From Bradyrhizobium sp. MOS002 (GTDB lineage Bacteria > Pseudomonadota > Alphaproteobacteria > Rhizobiales > Xanthobacteraceae), in contig NZ_PYFX01000009.1 of the NCBI RefSeq assembly GCF_003020115.1, positions 147,471-211,470 of the forward strand: DNA of 64,000 bases, given 5' to 3'. Within the stretch, counting starts at the first letter, position 1. Each line of letters begins with the position of its first letter. Below are positions 1 to 8,408 of the stretch, in pieces. The notes under the pieces were generated by a model. The model saw only the letters and a program-made list of their open reading frames with translations, was not told the origin of the DNA and did not search any database. The position numbers and the translations under genes are program-made.

Positions 1-18
1 GCCAGCGGCAAGAAGTAA
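1..18 (+). CDS. tsf: C-terminal end of elongation factor Ts (partial)
   Basis: The first 18 bases read Ala-Ser-Gly-Lys-Lys-stop. The gene begins before the window. In alphaproteobacteria tsf usually lies directly upstream of pyrH, which follows here after 60 bases. Five codons cannot prove identity, so the name rests on gene order. Confidence 0.45.
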   Translation, partial: ASGKK

Positions 19-20
19 GC

Positions 21-40
21 GCCGGAACGTTCCTTCCGGC
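21..40 (+). terminator. Hairpin between tsf and pyrH
   Basis: GCCGGAA (21-27) and TTCCGGC (34-40) form a perfect 7-bp stem around a 6-nt loop, two bases after the upstream stop codon. No T-run follows, so it may be a partial terminator or an RNA-processing or stability stem that separates tsf from pyrH expression. Confidence 0.4.
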
Positions 41-78
41 GTGCCGCCGGAAGCGGCGCCCGGACAAGGAAAGTGCTC

Positions 79-795
79 ATGACTGATCCGGTCTATCGTC
101 GCGTCGTGATCAAGCTGTCCGGCGAATATCTCGCGGGACCGCAGGGTTTTGGCATCGATCAGCCGACCATCGACCGGGTTGCCGACGATCTGATCGCAGC
201 CCGCCATCTCGGCACCGAAGTCGCCGTCGTGATCGGCGGCGGCAATCTCTTTCGCGGCGTCGAGGTCTCCTCGCGCGGCGTGTCGCGCCCGACCGGCGAC
301 ACCATGGGCATGCTCGCTACGATGATGAACTGCCTCGCGCTCGAAGCCACGATCGAGCGCAAGGGCGCGCCGGCGCGCACCCTGTCGGCCTTCGTCATGC
401 CCGAGATTTCCGAGCTGTTCACCCGCACCGCGGCACATAAATACCTCGCCGAGGGCCGGATCGTGCTGCTGGGTGGCGGAACCGGCAATCCGTTCTTCAC
501 CACCGACACGACCGCGGTGCTGCGTGCCGCCGAGATCGGCGCCCAGGCGGTGCTGAAGGCGACCAACGTCGACGGCGTTTACTCGGCCGACCCGAAGAAG
601 GACCCGACGGCGACCCGATTCGACCGTCTGACCCATTCGCAGGCGATCGAGGGCGGCTACAAGGTGATGGATGCGACCGCCTTCGCGCTTGCCCGCGAGA
701 CGTCGCTGCCTATCATCGTATTCTCGATCGCGGAGCCGGGTTCGATCGGCGCTGTACTGCGTGGCGGCGGCCACGGAACCATTGTCGCCGGCTGA
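79..795 (+). CDS. pyrH: UMP kinase (uridylate kinase)
   Basis: Phosphorylates UMP to UDP in de novo pyrimidine nucleotide synthesis; cytosolic, hexameric in the family. The 238-residue protein has the amino-acid-kinase start with KLSGE at 12-16, the phosphate loop GGGNLFRG at 53-60 and the late nucleotide-binding segment around ATNVDGVYSADP. An in-frame GTG lies at 73, but AAGGA at 66-70 is only 2 nt from it and 8 nt from the ATG at 79, so the ATG is preferred. frr follows after 67 bases, as in most bacteria. Length is typical. Confidence 0.97.
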   Translation: MTDPVYRRVVIKLSGEYLAGPQGFGIDQPTIDRVADDLIAARHLGTEVAVVIGGGNLFRGVEVSSRGVSRPTGDTMGMLATMMNCLALEATIERKGAPARTLSAFVMPEISELFTRTAAHKYLAEGRIVLLGGGTGNPFFTTDTTAVLRAAEIGAQAVLKATNVDGVYSADPKKDPTATRFDRLTHSQAIEGGYKVMDATAFALARETSLPIIVFSIAEPGSIGAVLRGGGHGTIVAG

Positions 796-862
796 CGGCT
801 TGTCGTTGCGCCCTCGAGGGAAGGGTGCGGAGAGGTCGCCGGGATTTTGAAGGAGAGACGTG

Positions 863-1426
863 ATGGCCACGGATAATTTCGACCTCAACGAAGTGAAGCG
901 CCGCATGCAGGGCGCGATCCAGTCGCTCAAGCACGAACTTGGCGGTCTGCGCACCGGTCGCGCCTCCGCCTCGATGCTCGATCCGGTGCAGGTCGACGCC
1001 TATGGCGGCCATATGCCGCTGAACCAGCTCGCCACCGTCAGCGTGCCGGAACCGCGCCTGATCTCGGTGCAGGTCTGGGACAAGTCGATGGTCAAGGCGG
1101 TGGAGAAGGCGATCGTCGATTCCAATCTCGGCCTGTCGCCGGCGACCGAAGGCCAGGTGCTGCGCCTGCGCATTCCCGAGCTCAACGAGGAGCGTCGCAA
1201 GGAGCTCGTCAAGGTCGCGCACAAATATGCGGAAGCCGCCAAGGTCGCCACTCGCCATGTCCGCCGCGACGGTCTCGACGTTCTCAAGAAGCTCGAGAAG
1301 AATCACGAGATGTCCGAGGACGATCAGAAGCGCCACGCCGACGAGGTGCAGAAGGCGACCGACGGCACGATCTCCGAGATCGACCAGTTGCTGGCCGCCA
1401 AGGAAAAAGAAATCCTCACCGTTTAA
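863..1426 (+). CDS. frr: Ribosome recycling factor
   Basis: Works with EF-G to split the post-termination ribosome. The 187-residue protein has the family layout: an N-terminal helix with ALQ-like spacing, the RTGRASASML segment, and a helical C-terminus with many charged residues ending in AAKEKEILTV. GTG 860 and ATG 863 are adjacent; AGGAG at 851-855 gives 7-nt spacing to the ATG, so the ATG is used. It is probably co-transcribed with pyrH. A perfect hairpin begins at its stop codon. Confidence 0.97.
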   Translation: MATDNFDLNEVKRRMQGAIQSLKHELGGLRTGRASASMLDPVQVDAYGGHMPLNQLATVSVPEPRLISVQVWDKSMVKAVEKAIVDSNLGLSPATEGQVLRLRIPELNEERRKELVKVAHKYAEAAKVATRHVRRDGLDVLKKLEKNHEMSEDDQKRHADEVQKATDGTISEIDQLLAAKEKEILTV

Positions 1427-1447
1427 AGCGCGATGGATCGCGCTTTA
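1424..1447 (+). terminator. Perfect hairpin overlapping the frr stop codon
   Basis: TAAAGCGCGAT (1424-1434) and ATCGCGCTTTA (1437-1447) are exact reverse complements around GG, an 11-bp stem that includes the frr stop codon. It is the first half of a two-part repeat; the second palindrome follows at 1461-1526. It could act as a bidirectional terminator or transcript-stabilising stem between frr and uppS. Confidence 0.6.
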
Positions 1448-1460
1448 GGTTATTGTTCGC

Positions 1461-1526
1461 GCATGATCTTTTCGGAAAACCGCTTCGCACTTTGCGCTAA
1501 CGCGGCCCTTCGGGTCCGGATCATGC
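1461..1526. repeat. Dispersed palindromic repeat (GCATGATC...GATCATGC)
   Basis: The element is bounded by GCATGATC (1461-1468) and GATCATGC (1519-1526), with an inner TTTTCGGAAAACCG and GGGTCCGGATC. The reverse complement matches the element at 8296-8341 in both outer blocks (GCAYGATCCGGACC and GGTTTYCCGAAA-like), with a shorter middle there. From memory such sequences recur between genes in Bradyrhizobium and Rhodopseudomonas; copy number cannot be checked here. No coding potential. Confidence 0.7.
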
Positions 1527-1540
1527 TTTAAGGCAGCCTC

Positions 1541-2299
1541 ATGTCCAACGCCGCCGCGCCCGCAACGGAAGGACCAGATCGGTCCGATGCGCCTGCGCAT
1601 GTCGCCATCATCATGGATGGCAACGGACGTTGGGCGGCCGCGCGCGGCTTGCCACGGGCGGAAGGCCATCGCCGCGGCGTGGAGGCCCTGCGCCGCGTGG
1701 TTCGCGCGTCGCACGAGCTTGGCATCCGCTATCTCACCATCTTCTCCTTCAGTTCGGAAAACTGGTCGCGCCCGGCGAGCGAGATCGGCGATCTGTTCGG
1801 CCTGTTGCGCCGCTTCATCCGCAACGATCTGGCGAGCCTGCATCGCGATGGCGTCAAGGTGCGCATCATCGGCGAGCGGGACGGGCTGGAAGGCGACATC
1901 TGCGCACTTCTCAACGAGGCGGAGGAACTGACGCGCGATAACACGCGGCTCACGCTCGTCGTCGCCTTCAATTACGGTTCGCGCCAGGAGATCGCGAAGG
2001 CGGCGCAGAAGCTCGCGCGCGAAGTCGCAGAGGGCCGGCGCAATCCTGACACGATCGATGCCGAGACACTGGGCGCGCATCTCGACGCGCCCGACATTCC
2101 CGATCCCGATCTCATCATCCGCACCAGTGGCGAGCAGCGCCTGTCCAACTTCCTGATGTGGCAGGCCGCCTATAGCGAGCTTGTCTTCGTGCCGATTCAC
2201 TGGCCCGATTTCGACAAGGCGGCGCTGGAAGGCGCAATCGCCGAATTCGCCAGGCGCGAGCGCCGTTTCGGCGGCCTGGTCGCGAAAACCGCCTCGTGA
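1541..2299 (+). CDS. uppS: Isoprenyl transferase (undecaprenyl diphosphate synthase)
   Basis: Cis-prenyltransferase that condenses isopentenyl units onto farnesyl diphosphate to give undecaprenyl diphosphate, the lipid carrier for peptidoglycan and O-antigen. The signature DGNGRW lies at residues 26-31 (Asp26 predicted catalytic), followed by GHRRG, FSSENW and the late RTSGEQRLSNFLMWQ motif. 252 residues, normal length. Its TGA overlaps the GTG start of cdsA by three bases, so the two are translationally coupled. Confidence 0.97.
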   Translation: MSNAAAPATEGPDRSDAPAHVAIIMDGNGRWAAARGLPRAEGHRRGVEALRRVVRASHELGIRYLTIFSFSSENWSRPASEIGDLFGLLRRFIRNDLASLHRDGVKVRIIGERDGLEGDICALLNEAEELTRDNTRLTLVVAFNYGSRQEIAKAAQKLAREVAEGRRNPDTIDAETLGAHLDAPDIPDPDLIIRTSGEQRLSNFLMWQAAYSELVFVPIHWPDFDKAALEGAIAEFARRERRFGGLVAKTAS

Positions 2300-3138
2300 G
2301 CGAACCCGACTCCGCACCGGCCGGCTCTCAGCCTGCCCCGAGCAATCTCGTGATGCGAATCCTCGCAGCGCTGGTGCTGGCGCCGCTCGCCATTGCGCTC
2401 GCTTATGCCGGCGGCTGGCTATGGGCACTGCTGGTCACCCTGGTGTCGATCGGGCTGTTCGCGGAATGGCTGATGGTGGTGGGCGCAGGCTCGACCGCGC
2501 TGACCGGGGCGGGGACGATCGTCATCGCCACGATGGGCTTGTGCGTTGCCTTCGGCGCGCTCAAAACCGCAATCATCACCGGCCTCATTGGCGGTGCGGT
2601 CGTGACGGTGATCGCGCGGGGCAAGTTCATCTGGGCTGCCTCCGGATTCGCCTATGCGTCGGCGGCGCTACTCGCCTCGATCCTGCTGCGGAAGGATCTC
2701 GTGAACGGCTTCGCCGCGCTGATGTTCGTGCTGCTCGTGGTGTGGGCGACCGATATCGGCGGCTATTTCGCCGGCCGCGGCATCGGCGGACCGAAGCTGT
2801 GGCCGCGGGTGAGCCCGAAGAAGACCTGGTCAGGGGCGCTCGGCGGCTTTGCCGCGAGCCTTTTGGTCGCGGCCGGCTTTGCCGCTTGCGGGCTTGGAAA
2901 GATAGTTCCATTGCTGCTCGTCGCCGCGGTCCTTTCGGTCGTGTCGGCCTGCGGCGATCTGTTCGAATCCGCGGTCAAGCGGCGCTTCGATGTCAAGGAT
3001 TCCAGTCACTTAATTCCCGGCCACGGCGGGCTATTGGACCGTCTGGACGGTTTTGTCGCTGCCATCCTGGTGGCATGGATTATCGGCTTCCTCCGCCATG
3101 GTGTGCATAGCGCCGGAAGCGGTCTTATGGTTTGGTGA
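2296..3138 (+). CDS. cdsA: Phosphatidate cytidylyltransferase
   Basis: Integral inner-membrane enzyme making CDP-diacylglycerol from phosphatidate and CTP, the branch point for all phospholipids. 280 residues with several hydrophobic helices and the CDS signature at 224-251 (AVKRRFDVKD, then PGHGGLLDRLD). The GTG start at 2296 overlaps the uppS stop. The dxr start codon lies 5 nt after its stop. Confidence 0.96.
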   Translation: MSEPDSAPAGSQPAPSNLVMRILAALVLAPLAIALAYAGGWLWALLVTLVSIGLFAEWLMVVGAGSTALTGAGTIVIATMGLCVAFGALKTAIITGLIGGAVVTVIARGKFIWAASGFAYASAALLASILLRKDLVNGFAALMFVLLVVWATDIGGYFAGRGIGGPKLWPRVSPKKTWSGALGGFAASLLVAAGFAACGLGKIVPLLLVAAVLSVVSACGDLFESAVKRRFDVKDSSHLIPGHGGLLDRLDGFVAAILVAWIIGFLRHGVHSAGSGLMVW

Positions 3139-3142
3139 ACAT

Positions 3143-4366
3143 ATGAGCGCGGTTCCATTGCGTAACAACAAGGCTGCGGCGTCGACCGTCCGCAGCGTCA
3201 CGGTTCTCGGCGCCACCGGTTCGATCGGCGACAGCACGATGGACCTGCTGCGCGCCTCTCCCGAGCGCTACCGTGTCGAGGCGCTGACGGCGAACGGCAA
3301 TGTCGAGGCGCTGGCAAAACTCGCGAAAGAGTTTTCCGCGCGCTATGTCGCGATCGCCGACACCACCAAGTTTGCCGAGCTCAAGGCCGCGCTCGCGGGC
3401 ACCGGCACCGAATGCGGCGCCGGCGAAAGCGCGGTGATCGAGGCCGGCGCGCGTCCGGCCGATTGGGTGATGGCCGCCGTGAGTGGCGCGGCCGGGCTGA
3501 AGCCGGCACTGGCGGCGGTCGATCGCGGCGCGCATGTCGCGCTCGCCAACAAGGAATGTCTCGTCTGCGCCGGTGATTTTTTCATGCAGCGCGCGGCGAA
3601 AGCGGGCGCCTGCATCCTGCCGGCGGATTCCGAGCACAATGCGCTGTTCCAGGCGCTAGGCTCGGGCAATCGTGACGAGCTCGTCCGGGTCATCATCACG
3701 GCCTCCGGCGGCCCGTTCCGGACCTGGAAGCCTGCCGACATCGAGCAAGCGACACTCGCGCAAGCCCTGAAGCATCCGAACTGGAGCATGGGCCAGAAGA
3801 TCACGATCGATTCCGCCTCGATGATGAACAAGGGGCTCGAGGTGATCGAGGCCTCCTATCTGTTCGCGCTCTCGCCCGACGAGATCGACGTCCTCGTTCA
3901 TCCGCAGTCGATCATTCACGGCATGGTCGAGTTCACCGATCGCTCGGTCGTGGCCCAGCTCGGCGCACCCGACATGCGCACGCCGATCGCGCATTGCCTC
4001 GGCTGGCCCGACCGCATCAAGGGTCCGGCCGCCAGGCTCGATCTGGCCAAGATCGGCCAGTTGACCTTCGAGGCTCCGGATTTCGAGCGCTTCCCGGGGC
4101 TGCGCCTGGCCTTCGATTCGCTCCGCACCGGGAAGGGGGCGACCACCGTCTACAACGCCGCCAACGAGGTCGCGGTCGCCGCCTTCATCGCCGGCAAGAT
4201 CCGGTTCGGGGCGATTGCCCGGCTGGTGGAGGCGACGCTGGACGACTGGCTCCGCAGCGGGAACCAGGCCCCGCTGACGTCAGCCGACGATGCAATCGCT
4301 GTTGACCATGTTGCGCGAAATAGGGCTGCCGCCCTATTGCCTCAAATTGCCTTAAAGGCATCCTAG
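3143..4366 (+). CDS. dxr: 1-deoxy-D-xylulose 5-phosphate reductoisomerase
   Basis: Second step of the MEP isoprenoid pathway: converts DXP to 2-C-methyl-D-erythritol 4-phosphate with NADPH. The NADPH loop GATGSIG lies at 23-29, the metal and substrate loops PADSEHNALFQ, ITASGGPFR and SASMMNKGLE are present, and HPQSIIHGMVEF follows. The frame is open upstream to 3053, but that stretch lies inside cdsA; ATG 3143, just after the cdsA stop, gives the usual length of about 407 residues. Confidence 0.96.
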   Translation: MSAVPLRNNKAAASTVRSVTVLGATGSIGDSTMDLLRASPERYRVEALTANGNVEALAKLAKEFSARYVAIADTTKFAELKAALAGTGTECGAGESAVIEAGARPADWVMAAVSGAAGLKPALAAVDRGAHVALANKECLVCAGDFFMQRAAKAGACILPADSEHNALFQALGSGNRDELVRVIITASGGPFRTWKPADIEQATLAQALKHPNWSMGQKITIDSASMMNKGLEVIEASYLFALSPDEIDVLVHPQSIIHGMVEFTDRSVVAQLGAPDMRTPIAHCLGWPDRIKGPAARLDLAKIGQLTFEAPDFERFPGLRLAFDSLRTGKGATTVYNAANEVAVAAFIAGKIRFGAIARLVEATLDDWLRSGNQAPLTSADDAIAVDHVARNRAAALLPQIALKAS

Positions 4367-4410
4367 ACGGTTCGGGGCCAGGGCCTTGCGGCGCTGGATG
4401 AGGGAATTCG

Positions 4411-5562
4411 ATGATCGACTTTTTCGTCCATAGTTTCAATACGTTGAGCCATGGGCTCCTCGGCTACGCGGTTCCCTTCCTGTTCGTCCTGACCATCGTC
4501 GTGTTCTTTCATGAGCTCGGCCATTTCCTGGTCGCGCGCTGGGCGGGCGTTCGCGTGTTAACTTTCTCGCTCGGTTTCGGACCGGAACTGGTCGGCTTCA
4601 ACGACCGCCATGGCACCCGCTGGAAGATTTCGGCGATCCCGCTCGGCGGCTACGTCAAGTTCTTCGGCGACGAGAGCGAGGCTTCGACGCCGTCGTCCGA
4701 GAAGCTTGCGGCCATGACGGCCGAGGAGCGCGCCGGGAGCTTCCATCACAAGAAAGTCGGTCCGCGCGCCGCCATCGTTGCCGCCGGACCGATCGCCAAT
4801 TTCATTTTGGGCGCGCTGATCTTCGCCGGCATGGCGCTGTATTACGGCAAGCCGAGCACGATCGCGCGCGTCGACGGTGTCGTCGCCGACGGCGCTGCGG
4901 CGGCAGCCGGCTTCAAGATTGGCGACGTCGTCGTCCAGATCGACGGCAAGCCGATCGAGAGCTTTGCCGACATGCAGCGCATGGTTGCGATGAATGCCGG
5001 TTCGCCGCTTGCATTCCAAGTCAAGAGAGACGGCACCATCGTGTCGCTGACCGCGACGCCGGCGCTGCTCGAGCGCAAGGATCCCTTCGGCAACAGCCAC
5101 CGTCTCGGCGTGCTCGGCATCGAGCACAAGTCTCAGGCCGGTGAGGTCTCGACATCGCCGGTCGGCGTCGGCGAAGCGCTCAAGATCGGGGTTGAACAGG
5201 TCTGGTTCATCATCACCAGCACCTTCAAGTTCCTGGGCTCGTTGTTCGTCGGGAACGGCAATCCGAACGAGGTCAGCGGCGTGCTTGGCATTGCCAAGAT
5301 GTCGGGGCAGGCGGCCAGCGCCGGGTTCCAGTTCGTGATCAACCTCTGCGCGGTGCTGTCGGTGTCGATCGGCCTGCTGAATCTGTTCCCGATCCCGCTG
5401 CTCGATGGCGGTCACCTTATGTTCTATGCGGCGGAGGTCGCCCGTGGTCGGCCTCTGTCCGAGCGGACTCAGGAGATGGGGTTCCGAATCGGGCTTGGCT
5501 TGGTGCTGATGTTGATGGTGTTTGCGACCTATAACGACATCCTCCGGATGGCCTCATCCTGA
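4411..5562 (+). CDS. rseP: Site-2 intramembrane zinc metalloprotease RseP/MmpA
   Basis: Cuts transmembrane segments of regulated membrane proteins (anti-sigma factors, signal-peptide remnants). The zinc motif HELGH is at residues 34-38 inside the first membrane helix, a PDZ-like region sits around 115-200, and the second metal-ligand motif LLDGGH is at about 330-335. 383 residues with four predicted membrane segments, as expected for this family. Location between dxr and bamA is the standard order. Confidence 0.95.
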   Translation: MIDFFVHSFNTLSHGLLGYAVPFLFVLTIVVFFHELGHFLVARWAGVRVLTFSLGFGPELVGFNDRHGTRWKISAIPLGGYVKFFGDESEASTPSSEKLAAMTAEERAGSFHHKKVGPRAAIVAAGPIANFILGALIFAGMALYYGKPSTIARVDGVVADGAAAAAGFKIGDVVVQIDGKPIESFADMQRMVAMNAGSPLAFQVKRDGTIVSLTATPALLERKDPFGNSHRLGVLGIEHKSQAGEVSTSPVGVGEALKIGVEQVWFIITSTFKFLGSLFVGNGNPNEVSGVLGIAKMSGQAASAGFQFVINLCAVLSVSIGLLNLFPIPLLDGGHLMFYAAEVARGRPLSERTQEMGFRIGLGLVLMLMVFATYNDILRMASS

Positions 5563-5586
5563 TAGGGGCTTTTTTGTGGCGTTGCC

Positions 5587-5605
5587 GGGCGTTGCTCTTG
5601 GGCAA
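5587..5605 (+). terminator. Weak hairpin between rseP and bamA
   Basis: Within the 165-nt rseP-bamA gap, GCGTTGC pairs with GCAACG across a short loop, shortly after a TTTTTTG run that directly follows the rseP stop. It may attenuate read-through into bamA. Stem is only about 6 bp. Confidence 0.3.
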
Positions 5606-5748
5606 CGTCTTGGAATGAAAATGAAATTACGGCGCGCTCGGCCGTTTGCTGCGTCGATGAAATTGTCTACAAGCGGCTTGAACTTGGGGAATCTCCAGAC
5701 CGGCGTTGGGGTTGGGTCTGGTACGGAATGATAAGGGCGCGTTGCGCA

Positions 5749-8283
5749 ATGAAGTTTGGACTGCGACTCCGGGGGGGCTTGCTCGCAACCCTGATCATGT
5801 TCGGCGCGCCGGTGCTTGCCCCGGTTGGGGCTGCCTTTGTGTCTTCGTCTGCGCTTGCTCAGACAGTGCAGTCGATTTCCGTCGAAGGAAATCGCCGGGT
5901 CGAGGTGGAGACGATCCGCTCCTACTTCAAGCCGGGTCCCGGCGGTCGCCTGGATCAGGGTGCCATCGACGACGGCCTCAAGGCGTTGATCGAGACCGGC
6001 CTGTTCCAGGACGTCAGGATCAACCGCGGTGCCGGTGGCCAGATCGTCGTCTCCGTGGTGGAAAACCCGGTGATCGGCCGCATTGCCTTCGAGGGCAACA
6101 AGAAGATCAAGGACGAGCAGCTCACCGGTGAAGTCCAGTCCAAGGCGCGCGGCACCTTCTCCCGCGCCATGGTGCAGTCCGACACGCTGCGCATCGCCGA
6201 AATCTATCGCCGTTCCGGCCGCTACGACGTCCGCGTCACGCCCGAAGTCATCGAGCAGCCGAACAACCGCGTCGATCTCATCTTCACGGTCGAGGAAGGC
6301 TCCAAGACCGGCGTCAAGTCGATCGAGTTCGTCGGCAACAACGCGTACTCGTCGTACCGCCTGCGCGACGTCATCAAGACGCACGAATCGAACCTGCTGA
6401 GCTTCCTCGCCAGCAGCGACATTTACGATCCCGATCGGGTCGAGGCCGACCGCGACCTGATCCGCCGCTTCTATCTCAAGAACGGTTTCGCCGACGTCCA
6501 GGTCGTGGCCGCGCTCACCGAATACGATCCGGAGAAGAAGGGCTTCAACGTCACCTTCAAGATCGAGGAAGGCTCGCAATACCGGGTCGGCTCGATCGAC
6601 TTCCGCTCCAGCATTCCGAACTTCGATCCCACCTCGATGCGCAACTATTCGCGCGTCAATGTCGGTTCGCTCTACAACGTCGAATCGGTCGAGAAATCGG
6701 TTGAGGAGATGCAGATCGAAGCCTCGCGGCGCGGTTATGCCTTCGCCGTGGTCCGTCCCGGCGGCGACCGCAACTTCGAGGCGCACACCGTGTCGGTCGT
6801 GTTCAACATCGACGAGGGCCCGCGCACCTATATCGAGCGCATCAACCTGCGCGGCAACACCCGCACCCGCGACTACGTGATCCGTCGCGAGTTCGACGTC
6901 TCCGAGGGCGATGCCTACAACCGCGCGCTGGTCGACCGTGCCGAGCGTCGCTTGAAGAACCTCGACTATTTCAAGACCGTGAAGATCACGACGGAGCCCG
7001 GCTCGTCGAGCGACCGCGTGATCCTGCTCGTGGACATGGAAGAGAAATCGACCGGCGACTTCTCGGTCTCGGGTGGTTATTCCACCACCGACGGCGCGCT
7101 GGCCGAAGTCTCGGTCTCCGAACGCAATTTGCTCGGCCGCGGCCTGTTCGCCAAGGCGGCGGTGACCTACGGCCAGTATGCCCGCGGCTATTCGCTGTCG
7201 TTCGTCGAACCCTATCTGCTCGACTACCGGGTCGCGCTGGGTCTCGACCTCTATCAGCGTGAGCAGAGGTCCAACAGCTACATCTCCTACGGCACCAAGA
7301 CGCTCGGCTTCTCGCCGCGCCTCGGTTTCTCCCTGCGTGAAGATCTGTCGCTGCAGGTGCGCTACTCGATCTATCAGCAGCAAATCACGCTGCCGTCTTA
7401 CCTGGCGAACTGTAATAACAATTTGGGCACGGCGGCTTTTAACCCGAGCCCGGCCTTCGCCAATGCGAATGGGATCGACCTGAGCTCGACCAACGGCCTC
7501 GGCTGCTACAGCGATGGCGAAGCCTCGCTGCCGGTGCGCAAGGAGCTTGCCAACGGCAAGACCCTGACCTCGGCGCTCGGCTACACGTTGACCTACAACA
7601 CGCTCGACAACAACAAGAACCCCACCGACGGTCTGCTGGTCGATTTCCGGCAGGACTTCGCCGGCGTCGGCGGCGACGTCTCCTACCTGAAGACTGTGGT
7701 TGACGCGAAGTACTACACTCCGCTGGTGTCCGATATCGTCGGCCTCGCTCGCGTCCAGGGCGGCATGCTGAACAAGATCGGCAGCCAGGATCTGCGCATG
7801 CTCGATCACTTCCAGATGGGCCCGAACCTCGTCCGCGGCTTTGCCCCGAACGGCATCGGCCCGCGCGATTTGAACCCCTTCGGCACGCAGGACGCGCTTG
7901 GCGGCACCAAATATTGGGGCGCTTCGCTCGAATTGCAGATGCCGTTCTGGTTCCTGCCGAAGGAAGTGGGTCTGAAGGGCGCCGTCTATGCCGACGCCGG
8001 CGGACTGTTCGACTATCAAGGCCCGACGACGTGGTCGGTGACCAACGAAATGACCACGACCAAGAATTCGAGCTGCACGCCGTCGACCATCAATCCAGCC
8101 TCGGCTGGAACCTGCACCGGCCTGGTGTATGACAACGGCAATGCCGTTCGGTCGTCGGTCGGCGTCGGCTTGATCTGGGCCTCGCCGTTCGGTCCGCTGC
8201 GCTTCGACTACGCCGTGCCGCTGACCAAGGGCAAGAACGACCGTACGCAGGAGTTCCGGTTCGGCGGCGGCACCTCGTTCTAA
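5749..8283 (+). CDS. bamA: Outer membrane protein assembly factor BamA
   Basis: Omp85 protein that inserts beta-barrels into the outer membrane. A signal peptide ends at about SSALAQ, followed by five POTRA domains (each starting with patterns such as SISVEGNRRVE, RIAFEGNKKIK, SIEFVGNNAYS) and a C-terminal 16-strand barrel ending in FRFGGGTSF with terminal Phe. Starts at 5728 and 5749 are both possible; the 5749 ATG begins directly with MKFGLRLRGG, a normal signal peptide, with AAGGGCG about 10 nt upstream. Length 844 residues. No skp gene separates it from lpxD. Confidence 0.96.
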   Translation: MKFGLRLRGGLLATLIMFGAPVLAPVGAAFVSSSALAQTVQSISVEGNRRVEVETIRSYFKPGPGGRLDQGAIDDGLKALIETGLFQDVRINRGAGGQIVVSVVENPVIGRIAFEGNKKIKDEQLTGEVQSKARGTFSRAMVQSDTLRIAEIYRRSGRYDVRVTPEVIEQPNNRVDLIFTVEEGSKTGVKSIEFVGNNAYSSYRLRDVIKTHESNLLSFLASSDIYDPDRVEADRDLIRRFYLKNGFADVQVVAALTEYDPEKKGFNVTFKIEEGSQYRVGSIDFRSSIPNFDPTSMRNYSRVNVGSLYNVESVEKSVEEMQIEASRRGYAFAVVRPGGDRNFEAHTVSVVFNIDEGPRTYIERINLRGNTRTRDYVIRREFDVSEGDAYNRALVDRAERRLKNLDYFKTVKITTEPGSSSDRVILLVDMEEKSTGDFSVSGGYSTTDGALAEVSVSERNLLGRGLFAKAAVTYGQYARGYSLSFVEPYLLDYRVALGLDLYQREQRSNSYISYGTKTLGFSPRLGFSLREDLSLQVRYSIYQQQITLPSYLANCNNNLGTAAFNPSPAFANANGIDLSSTNGLGCYSDGEASLPVRKELANGKTLTSALGYTLTYNTLDNNKNPTDGLLVDFRQDFAGVGGDVSYLKTVVDAKYYTPLVSDIVGLARVQGGMLNKIGSQDLRMLDHFQMGPNLVRGFAPNGIGPRDLNPFGTQDALGGTKYWGASLELQMPFWFLPKEVGLKGAVYADAGGLFDYQGPTTWSVTNEMTTTKNSSCTPSTINPASAGTCTGLVYDNGNAVRSSVGVGLIWASPFGPLRFDYAVPLTKGKNDRTQEFRFGGGTSF

Positions 8284-8295
8284 TTCGATCAGCAC

Positions 8296-8341
8296 GGCAC
8301 GATCCGGACCACAGGAGCCGGTTTCCGAAAGGGATCGTGCC
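8296..8341. repeat. Second copy of the GCAYGATCCGGACC palindromic repeat
   Basis: GGCACGATCC (8296-8305) and GGATCGTGCC (8332-8341) form a 10-bp inverted repeat in the bamA-lpxD gap. Inside are GGACC and GGTTTCCGAAAG, matching the reverse complement of the element at 1461-1526, so it is an inverted, internally shortened copy. It covers a possible upstream GTG start for lpxD at 8337, which argues for the later start. Confidence 0.65.
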
Positions 8342-8408
8342 AATCCAGGAGATCAGGCATGATGCGGCTTGGCCGCTTCATGCCGAAGCCGGACCGCGAC
8401 GGGGTGGA

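Noticed and set aside
5554..8343. 929-codon minus-strand open frame over bamA
   Set aside because: It lies wholly opposite bamA and has the Asp/Val/Glu/Arg/His-rich composition typical of antisense frames in GC-rich genes.
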